Shown piece by piece: positions 26,931 through 32,987 of a stretch of 32,987 bases of DNA (the first letter of the stretch is position 1; each line of letters opens with the position of its first letter). The notes under the pieces are model-generated. The model saw nothing but the letters and a program-made list of their open reading frames with translations. It was not told where the DNA came from and did not search any database. The DNA is from Flavobacteriaceae bacterium (GTDB lineage Bacteria; Bacteroidota; Bacteroidia; Flavobacteriales; Flavobacteriaceae): the NCBI GenBank assembly GCA_002862645.1, contig PKDQ01000013.1, positions 1 to 32,987 on the forward strand. Reading direction: 5' to 3'. The position numbers and the translations under genes were made by a program.

Positions 26931-28334
26931 ATGAGATTAAGTATTACCTTCATACTACTGTTGCTTTTGTTTGCTTCAGCAAATGCTCAGGGCAATCCCA
27001 ACTTCATTGTTATTTTAGTGGATGACCAAGGGTGGAACGGTACTTCTGTCCAAATGTCTGATGGCGACCCACTTTCCAAAAGCGATTACCACCAAACACC
27101 AAACATTGAAAAACTCGCCAGTTCAGGGATGCGCTTTTCTTCGGCTTATGCCAGTGCGCCTGTCTGTTCGCCATCTCGTTACAGCATTCAGTTTGGGCAA
27201 ACACCTGCACGTCTTCGAATGATCCGCGTTGGCATGAGCACTAAGCATATCAATCACAACACATCCATTACCATCCCGAAGTTATTGAAACAGATTAATC
27301 CCAACTACAAAGCGGCACACTTTGGCAAATGGGGTATAAGCGTAGATCCAGCGGTACTTGGGTATGACGAAAGCGACGGCATTACGGGAAACAAAAATGG
27401 CGGGTTTGACCCCAAAAATAACAGAAATCAATGGCGGAACAACGTCAGTGAAGACCCTAAAAAGATTTTCAGTACAACCAAAAAAGCTATTGACTTTGTT
27501 GAAAGACAGGCAAATTCCAACACCCCATTCTACTTGCAAGTATCCCATTATGCCGTGCATTCTGACATTATGCTTCGTGCGGCAAGCTTAGAAAAATACA
27601 AAGCCTTACCAAAGGGGAAATACCAAAAACATGCTGGGTTTGCTGCCATGACAGAAGACTTGGACAGCGGGGTTGGCTTATTGCTAAACAAAGTCAAAGC
27701 TCTGGGGCTTGATAAAAACACCTATATCATTTACACTTCCGATAACGGAGCTGTGCCTGTTATGCCACCAAAGTCATACTATGCTCACGGGACCAACACT
27801 CCTTTGAGTAGGGGTAAATGGGATGCCATGGAAGGCGGTATAAGGGTACCGTTTATTATCAGTGGACCAAGAATTAAGAGTGGTGCTGCCAGTCAAACGC
27901 CCATTAGCTTTTCTGATGTTTTGCCTACTGTCGTAGATTTGGCAGGGACGGAATTGCCATTGATGGATGATTTAGATGGGGGTAGCTTTAAGAAATTGCT
28001 TTTTAAAAGAGGCAGGGGAAAAGTTAAACGCAATACAAATGCACTCATTTTTCACGTGCCTTACGAAAATGGCATAGCACTCAAAAGGGCACATTCTGCG
28101 ATCATAATAGATTGCTTTAAGTTGATTAAGTTCTACGACAACAATGAGATTAAATTATTTAATCTAGATGTTGATTATGAAGAAAATAATGATGTAGCCC
28201 TTTCGCACCCTGAAAAAGCAAAAATGCTTGAGTTGGCACTTGAAACGTATTTAAAAGAAGTCAAAGCACCCAAATGGAAGCTAGGAATTAGTTGGAAGCA
28301 AAAAACGCTAGAGCAGTTTAACTCCTACCACTAG
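26931..28334 (+). CDS. Secreted sulfatase (CSPSR type, SDNG metal site)
   Basis: This is an S1-type sulfatase of 467 residues with a signal peptide cleaved after ANAQ (residue 20). The metal-binding pair Asp31-Asp32 lies in VILVDDQGW. The formylglycine motif is C79-S-P-S-R, the canonical C-x-P-x-R, so Cys79 should be converted to formylglycine by a maturase not seen in this window. The second metal site reads TSDNG (Asp271-Asn272), as in arylsulfatase-A-like members. After the catalytic Cys the sequence YSIQFGQTPARL departs from the usual LLTGRYP pattern. Family members hydrolyse sulfate esters on glycans or small molecules; the substrate is unknown. It lies 151 bases downstream of the TonB receptor; CATCTTTG (26902-26909) is one base from the -7 consensus and could be its own promoter. 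Confidence 0.9.
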   Translation: MRLSITFILLLLLFASANAQGNPNFIVILVDDQGWNGTSVQMSDGDPLSKSDYHQTPNIEKLASSGMRFSSAYASAPVCSPSRYSIQFGQTPARLRMIRVGMSTKHINHNTSITIPKLLKQINPNYKAAHFGKWGISVDPAVLGYDESDGITGNKNGGFDPKNNRNQWRNNVSEDPKKIFSTTKKAIDFVERQANSNTPFYLQVSHYAVHSDIMLRAASLEKYKALPKGKYQKHAGFAAMTEDLDSGVGLLLNKVKALGLDKNTYIIYTSDNGAVPVMPPKSYYAHGTNTPLSRGKWDAMEGGIRVPFIISGPRIKSGAASQTPISFSDVLPTVVDLAGTELPLMDDLDGGSFKKLLFKRGRGKVKRNTNALIFHVPYENGIALKRAHSAIIIDCFKLIKFYDNNEIKLFNLDVDYEENNDVALSHPEKAKMLELALETYLKEVKAPKWKLGISWKQKTLEQFNSYH

Positions 28335-28344
28335 CTTTTTTTTT
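28307..28344 (+). terminator. Weak candidate terminator after the first sulfatase
   Basis: GCTAG (28307-28311) can pair with CTAGC (28331-28335) across a 19-base loop, followed directly by nine Ts. The stem is only 5 bp and overlaps the sulfatase stop codon, so this may be a poor or partial terminator. Confidence 0.3.
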
Positions 28345-28422
28345 GTATTGGATTGATTTTTAGTAGATTTAAACATTTATAGGCAGTTTTGACAATAGTT
28401 TAATTAATTAAAAAATGTAATC

Positions 28423-28749
28423 ATGATTAAAAAATACATGCTAATTTTTGCTCTAACACTCTCTGCAACTGCTGTTTTTGCACAAGATATCGCTGCAGAA
28501 AGAGCTGCTGAACTCACCAATGAAATGGCTCAAATACTTTCGTTAAGTGAAGAAGATAAAGCCAAAGTTTACGAGATTCAGCTTAATCGTTTTCAAGCCG
28601 CAATGGAGATCAGAACAAAATATGTTGATGATGCCGATGCGAGAAAAGCAGCGCTTCGTAAAGTTTACGACAAACTCCACGGTAAGTTAAAAGGTACTAT
28701 TGGGTCTGATAAAATGAAAGCTTGGGGTAACTATAAGCGTAATTATTAA
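28423..28749 (+). CDS. Small secreted helical protein of unknown function
   Basis: A 108-residue protein with a clear signal peptide (cleavage after ATAVFAQ, about residue 21). The mature part is strongly helical and charged: repeated Glu/Ala/Lys with LSLSEEDKAKVYEIQ, then RFQAAMEIRTKY and a Lys-rich C-terminus (KLKGTIGSDKMKAWGNYKRNY). It has no cysteine and no membrane segment in the mature part, so it should be periplasmic. The layout (a helix with a LSxEExxKVYEIQ turn) recalls small Spy/CpxP-like periplasmic proteins, but this is only a structural resemblance. It lies 88 bases after one sulfatase and 33 bases before the next, on the same strand. Confidence 0.78.
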   Translation: MIKKYMLIFALTLSATAVFAQDIAAERAAELTNEMAQILSLSEEDKAKVYEIQLNRFQAAMEIRTKYVDDADARKAALRKVYDKLHGKLKGTIGSDKMKAWGNYKRNY

Positions 28750-28782
28750 AAATCGTTATTGTTTTCCATTTTAATTAAACCT

Positions 28783-30291
28783 ATGAAGCTGTTTAACGTT
28801 TTTATTCTCGCAGCTCTTACTGCAACAATCACAGGTTCTAAACCATGTAAGCCAACAGACAAATACAATGTATTGTTTATTGTTGCTGATGATTTGAATT
28901 GTGCCCTTGGTGCCTATGGCGACCCTTTGGCCAAAACGCCAAACATTGACCGGCTTGCAAAAGAGGGGTTGCTCTTCACGGATGCCCACGTGCAATATCC
29001 GCTTTGTGGTCCTTCTAGGGTTTCTTTTATGACGGGCCTATATCCTGACCAAACTAAATCCAAAGTTCTCCGTTTGAATGTGAGACAAACCATTCCAGAC
29101 GTTGTCACATTGGGACAGAAATTTAGAAGAGAAAATTACCACTCGGTAAGGGTTGGTAAAATTTACCATTACCACAATCCAAGGGATATTGGAACAGCAG
29201 GACATGATGATTCCTTTAGTTGGGATCGAACTGTAAATCCATACGGTCGTGACAAAAAAGAGGAATATAAGCTTAAAGGACTAAAAGAAGTATTGGACGG
29301 AGGTACTTTAAGTTGGCTTGAAGCTGATGGTACCGACCAAGAGCAAACCGATGGCATAGGAGCAACAGAAACCATGGCTTTTCTTGATGAATTTGCCGCG
29401 AGTGGTGAAAATTTCTTTTTGGCATATGGGCTCTATAGACCGCATGTTCCTTTTGTTGCGCCAAAGGCCTATTTTGACATGTACGATATTGATGATTTTT
29501 CTGTTCCAGAAAGCTCAGAAGCCTATTTACAAACTCTTCCTAAACCTGCCGCCAGATCTGTACGCGTTAAAAAAGAACAACTTAATTTAGATCCAGAATT
29601 GGCTAAAAAAATAAAACATGCTTATTATGCCACTACAAGTTTTGTGGATGCTCAAGTGGGGCGCGTTTTAGACAAGCTTAAAGAAACAGGTCTTAATAAA
29701 AACACCATAGTTGTGTTTACTTCAGACCACGGTTATCACCTTGGAGAGCATGGACATTGGCAGAAGCAAACGCTTTTTAATGATGCCACTAGAGTTCCTT
29801 TGATTTTTGCTGGTCCTGGGATAAAAAGCAATAAGGGGAATGTTGACGTGCCTGTTGAACTCGTTGATATATACCCTACGCTTATGGATATGATGCAAAT
29901 GCAGACGCCTCAATTTGTCCAAGGTAAAAGCTTAATGCCTTATTTTGATGGCCCTCGAGAGCCTATTAGAAAAAATGCATTGACCGAGTTACGGGTTTAT
30001 ACCCCCACAGGATGGGGCAAAGGCTACACCATCAAAACGCAGCGCTATCGTCTTACGCAATGGCAGTACAAAGGACGTATGCACTATGAATTATACGACC
30101 ATAAATTTGATGCAGCAGAACTAAACAATATAGCTGATAAGGCAGGCTATGCTGGTGTTCAGGACTCTTTAACGCACGTAATACAAGACCGTATTGCAGC
30201 AGCCAAAGAAACTCCCGATGGCCTTGGATTGCAAATTGATTTTGCCAAGCCTTGGCGGGAACCTAAGCGTATATTTCCTAGAGCCAAATAA
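28783..30291 (+). CDS. Secreted sulfatase, iduronate-2-sulfatase-like (CGPSR type)
   Basis: I place the start at ATG 28783 (502 residues, MKLFNVFILAALTATITG signal peptide) rather than the upstream TTG 28759, which would add MFSILIKP before the natural signal sequence. Asp36-Asp37 (VADDLN) and the formylglycine motif C75-G-P-S-R followed by VSFMTGLYPDQT are typical of S1 sulfatases. KTPNIDRLAKEG, then HVPFVAPKAYFDMYD, and SDHGYHLGEHGHWQKQTLF (Asp315-His316 metal pair) match the iduronate-2-sulfatase branch. These enzymes remove 2-O-sulfate from uronic acid residues or other sulfated sugars; the actual substrate is not determined. It follows the small helical protein by 33 bases and precedes the third sulfatase by 54, consistent with one transcript. 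Confidence 0.9.
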   Translation: MKLFNVFILAALTATITGSKPCKPTDKYNVLFIVADDLNCALGAYGDPLAKTPNIDRLAKEGLLFTDAHVQYPLCGPSRVSFMTGLYPDQTKSKVLRLNVRQTIPDVVTLGQKFRRENYHSVRVGKIYHYHNPRDIGTAGHDDSFSWDRTVNPYGRDKKEEYKLKGLKEVLDGGTLSWLEADGTDQEQTDGIGATETMAFLDEFAASGENFFLAYGLYRPHVPFVAPKAYFDMYDIDDFSVPESSEAYLQTLPKPAARSVRVKKEQLNLDPELAKKIKHAYYATTSFVDAQVGRVLDKLKETGLNKNTIVVFTSDHGYHLGEHGHWQKQTLFNDATRVPLIFAGPGIKSNKGNVDVPVELVDIYPTLMDMMQMQTPQFVQGKSLMPYFDGPREPIRKNALTELRVYTPTGWGKGYTIKTQRYRLTQWQYKGRMHYELYDHKFDAAELNNIADKAGYAGVQDSLTHVIQDRIAAAKETPDGLGLQIDFAKPWREPKRIFPRAK

Positions 30292-30345
30292 AAGGCTTTG
30301 ATTTTTATGATTATGTTGTTATGTAATTTAAAATAATTAAGTGTT

Positions 30346-31806
30346 ATGAAAAAACTACTCGTTTTATCTTTCCTGTTTTTACTGCATTGTGAAGAAATAA
30401 GCACAGAGAACACCATTCAAAAACCAAATGTATTATTGTTTTATATGGACGACTTACGTCCTGAACTAAGCAGTTATGGGGTAGCACAAATTCAATCCCC
30501 AAATATTGATGCACTGGCAGCAAAAGGGGTGAAGTTTACGAATGCCTATTGCAATATACCCGTTTGTGGGGCATCACGTGCCAGTATGCTAACAGGAATG
30601 CTGCCCACAAAAGACAGGTTTTTAGACTACAATACTTTTGCTGAAAATGAAACACCCGACGCAATAAGTCTTCCGCAATTATTTAAAAAAAATGGATATA
30701 CAACTATTTCAAACGGTAAAATCTACCATCATTTAGATGACAGGGAAACAGACTGGGATGAGGTTTGGCGTCCGTATGCATTTGATGATAATGACACCGG
30801 CTTGGCACCAACCGATTATTGGCAATCGCTTTGGAAAGATTATCATAATCCAGAAAATATAGCAACCTATAAAAAGTCAGACAGAGGCCCAGCGTATGAA
30901 AGTGCGGAGGTTACAGACTCCACCTATATTGACGGCTTGATGACGGAAAAAATCATTAGGGATATTAAAAAACTAAAGCAAAAAGGCGCTCCTTTCTTTT
31001 TGACGGCTGGCTTTATAAGCCCGCATTTACCTTTTAATGCCCCAACAAAATACTGGGATTTATACGACAGAAATGACATTAAACAGCCTGAAAACTACAA
31101 CTATATACCAGTAGGCGCTCCAAAAATGAGCATTAGCAATTGGCCAGAAATGCGCTCTTATACCAACATTCCCAAACGTGGTCAAGTTTCAGACAGTATA
31201 GCAATAGATTTAATTCATGGCTACTATGCCACGATTTCTTACTCAGACGCTTTGATTGGTAAAATAGTAGATGCGCTCAAGGAACAAGGGCTTGATAAGA
31301 ATACCATTGTTGTTTTGGTTTCTGACCACGGCTATAATTTGCAGGAGCACACCCAATGGGCAAAATTTACTAATTACAATACCTCAACCCAAGTACCATT
31401 GATTATTTACAATCCGCTTGCCAAAGCCGCAGGATCAACAGATGCGCTAACGGCATTGGTGGATATTTACCCTACGCTGGCTGAAATTTGTGATCTTAAG
31501 CCACCTTTTGATCAATTGGATGGAACGAGTTTGGTAGCTGTTATGTCCAACCCAAAATTAAAAGGTAAAAAGCATGTTTTCATTAAAAGGGGTAAAGGAT
31601 TTACACTGAAGACAAAAGACTTTAGTTATACCGAGTTTATCAGGCCAACGGATAATACAACCGTTGCTTCCATGCTCTACGATCACCGAGACAATAAGTA
31701 CGAAAACGTCAATGTTGTAAACCAAAAGGAATTTGCAGACGTGGTATTGGAGCTAAAGACCACGCTGCATACGGCCTATCAAAAAAACATAACAGGAGAT
31801 CTGTAA
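30346..31806 (+). CDS. Sulfatase, iduronate-2-sulfatase-like, with C-x-A-x-R motif; probable lipoprotein
   Basis: A 486-residue S1-type sulfatase. The N-terminus has a hydrophobic stretch ending LLHC (Cys15) then EE, a probable but non-standard lipobox (His at -1); acidic residues after the Cys resemble the surface-export signal of bacteroidotal lipoproteins. Asp35-Asp36 (YMDDLRPE) is the metal pair. The formylglycine motif is C74-G-A-S-R, with Ala where the classic motif has Pro; C-x-A-x-R variants are known to be modified in bacteria. SDHGYNLQEHTQWAKF (Asp327-His328) replaces the usual Leu-Gly-Glu-His with Leu-Gln-Glu-His. HLPFNAPTKYWDLYDR fits the iduronate-2-sulfatase-like branch. It resembles the preceding sulfatase in layout, yet is clearly divergent, so it probably acts on a different sulfated position or substrate. 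Confidence 0.9.
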   Translation: MKKLLVLSFLFLLHCEEISTENTIQKPNVLLFYMDDLRPELSSYGVAQIQSPNIDALAAKGVKFTNAYCNIPVCGASRASMLTGMLPTKDRFLDYNTFAENETPDAISLPQLFKKNGYTTISNGKIYHHLDDRETDWDEVWRPYAFDDNDTGLAPTDYWQSLWKDYHNPENIATYKKSDRGPAYESAEVTDSTYIDGLMTEKIIRDIKKLKQKGAPFFLTAGFISPHLPFNAPTKYWDLYDRNDIKQPENYNYIPVGAPKMSISNWPEMRSYTNIPKRGQVSDSIAIDLIHGYYATISYSDALIGKIVDALKEQGLDKNTIVVLVSDHGYNLQEHTQWAKFTNYNTSTQVPLIIYNPLAKAAGSTDALTALVDIYPTLAEICDLKPPFDQLDGTSLVAVMSNPKLKGKKHVFIKRGKGFTLKTKDFSYTEFIRPTDNTTVASMLYDHRDNKYENVNVVNQKEFADVVLELKTTLHTAYQKNITGDL

Positions 31807-31915
31807 AAATAAACTAACTAAATAGCCACTTTTTAAGTAAAGAAGGATGAATAAATAGGGCAATACGTGTTCATGATATCTTATCAATATCCGTATATTT
31901 ATTAAAAATTTTTCT

Positions 31916-32987
31916 ATGAATTTCAATTATTTGCGGTTTTGTGCTGTTCTCTGTCTGACACTTTGTATTAATTCTAGTTTTGGACAAGTACTTAAGTTAG
32001 ATATTCCAGAGAATAACGGCATGTCTTCTGAGCGATTATCAAAAATCAATACTATTTTTTCTGACTATGTGACGGAAGGAAAATTACCGGGTGCCGTTGT
32101 TTTAGCTGCTAGAAATGGAAAGATTGTATATCATCAGGCCATCGGCATGAGCGATATGGAGCAAAAAACCCCCATGCAAACGGATAATATCTTTAGAATT
32201 GCCTCTCAGACAAAGGCAATCGTTAGTGTTGGTATCATGATGTTGCAAGAAGAAGGAAAAATTCTGTTATCTGACACCTTATCAAAATACATCCCTGAAT
32301 TTGAACACACAAAGGTTGCATTAGCACTCTCAAAGCAGCGAAAAAAGGGAAAAATGAATGCCCACAAAATTGTAAAGGCCAAGCGACAAATTCGAATCCG
32401 AGATTTGTTGACTCATACTTCTGGAATTGGCTATGGCTATGGGCCAGCCAAAAAAAAATGGGAGAAAGCTGGAATTCAAGGCTGGTATTTTGCGCATAGG
32501 GGTGAGCCTATACTTGAAACAGTCAAGAGAATGGCAAAACTACCCATGGATGCCCACCCTGGAGAACGTTATGTCTATGGATATAGCACCGATATCCTTG
32601 GCGCTGTAATTGAGGTTGTTTCGGGCCAGCCACTGGACGTCTTTCTAAAAGAACGCATACTGGATCCCTTAGTTATGTTAGATACACATTTTTATTTACC
32701 TGAGTCAAAGGCTTCAAGACTGAGCGTTGTCTATAGCCAATGTGACAACAAACTTTTAAGAGCTGCCGAAGATGGCACACCCCAATTTAAATGGGATGAC
32801 AAAGAAAAATGTACTGGAAACAATCAAACGCAGGGACATTATTTAAACGGTCCACGGGTAAGCTTTTCGGGTGGTGCAGGCTTGTTAAGCACTTCTACTG
32901 ATTATACCATTTTTCTTCAAATGATGCTCAACAATGGTGTGTATGATGGCACGCGAATATTATCTAGAAAATCTGTTGAACTCATGA
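31916..32987 (+). CDS. Serine beta-lactamase/esterase-family protein (3' truncated by window edge)
   Basis: The frame is open from ATG 31916 to the right edge (357 codons), so the C-terminus is missing. It has a signal peptide (about 1-25, ending NSSFGQ). The class C beta-lactamase-like fold (PF00144 type) shows in GKLPGAVVLAARNGKIVYH, the catalytic S97-Q-T-K100 motif (SxxK) in FRIASQTKAI, DLLTHTSGIGYGYG, and Y223-S-T (Y-x-N equivalent) in YVYGYSTDILGAV, followed by GAGLLSTSTDYTIFLQMM. Many proteins of this family in Bacteroidota are esterases or peptidases rather than antibiotic resistance enzymes, and a KTG-box, which would help decide, lies beyond or near the edge. An insertion of basic residues (KQRKKGKMNAHKIVKAKRQ, about 141-159) sits before the HTSG block. 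It lies 109 bases after the third sulfatase and could be a deacylase of the same pathway. Confidence 0.85.
   Translation, partial: MNFNYLRFCAVLCLTLCINSSFGQVLKLDIPENNGMSSERLSKINTIFSDYVTEGKLPGAVVLAARNGKIVYHQAIGMSDMEQKTPMQTDNIFRIASQTKAIVSVGIMMLQEEGKILLSDTLSKYIPEFEHTKVALALSKQRKKGKMNAHKIVKAKRQIRIRDLLTHTSGIGYGYGPAKKKWEKAGIQGWYFAHRGEPILETVKRMAKLPMDAHPGERYVYGYSTDILGAVIEVVSGQPLDVFLKERILDPLVMLDTHFYLPESKASRLSVVYSQCDNKLLRAAEDGTPQFKWDDKEKCTGNNQTQGHYLNGPRVSFSGGAGLLSTSTDYTIFLQMMLNNGVYDGTRILSRKSVELM

Noticed and set aside
28759-28782. TTG 28759 as start of the second sulfatase
   Set aside because: The added residues precede a complete signal peptide starting at ATG 28783; an ATG start with a standard signal peptide is preferred.
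32427-32609. 60-residue ORF near the right end
   Set aside because: It is in a different frame within the beta-lactamase-family gene, whose frame is open from 31916 to the edge and carries all family motifs in this stretch.
31916-32987. Antibiotic resistance gene
   Set aside because: The SxxK and YxS/T motifs only place it in the broad serine beta-lactamase-like family; many such proteins in this phylum are esterases or peptidases, and the C-terminus is not visible.

Overview
The window looks like a gliding marine member of the Flavobacteriia (phylum Bacteroidota). The signs are a complete gldKLMN type IX secretion/gliding operon, a giant surface protein with a type B gliding-motility C-terminal sorting domain paired with a PorP/SprF protein, TAnnTTTG-type promoter elements, moderately AT-rich DNA, and a cluster of sulfatases typical of bacteria that use marine sulfated glycans. 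No rRNA, tRNA, CRISPR array, insertion sequence or phage gene was seen.

Layout. (1) 1-557: 3' end of an arginase/formimidoylglutamase-family gene cut by the left edge. (2) 615-5238: gldK, gldL, gldM and gldN, almost without spacers, closed by an intrinsic terminator (5246-5269) whose T-tract touches the start codon of a FAD-dependent oxidoreductase (5270-6307). (3) 6582-6776: a lone 64-residue basic protein, then a terminator shared with the converging genes. (4) 7844 down to 6828 and 24319 down to 7841, minus strand: a PorP/SprF gene and, directly upstream and overlapping it by 4 bases, a 5492-residue repetitive adhesin that fills half the window. (5) 24554-26779: a TonB-dependent receptor diverging from the adhesin. 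(6) 26931-31806: three different sulfatases and a small secreted helical protein, all on the plus strand. (7) 31916 to the right edge: a serine beta-lactamase/esterase-family gene, truncated by the edge.

How the parts fit. GldK/GldN (outer-membrane-associated ring) and GldL/GldM (proton-driven motor) form the type IX secretion and gliding machine. The giant protein carries a type B sorting signal for that machine, and its overlapping SprF-like partner is the kind of protein needed to export or anchor such substrates. Secretion engine and very large substrate therefore lie within 20 kb. From N- to C-terminus I count 8 DUF5011-like Ig domains, about 36 divergent repeats of about 90 residues with a recurring cysteine pair, one PKD-like domain, 9 repeats of a second type, two SprB-type repeats (the second apparently interrupted by a calcium-binding TSP3-like stretch), a PKD domain and the sorting domain. 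The sulfatase block plus TonB receptor suggests scavenging of sulfated substrates, but no SusC/SusD pair or glycoside hydrolase is present, so this is not a canonical polysaccharide utilization locus as far as the window shows.

The most notable observations are the adhesin architecture, a perfect 212-bp duplication between two of its Ig repeats, the apparent calcium-site insertion in a SprB-type repeat, the terminator abutting a start codon, and the mixed active-site signatures of the three sulfatases. Domain names come from recognising sequence patterns by eye; no database search was possible.
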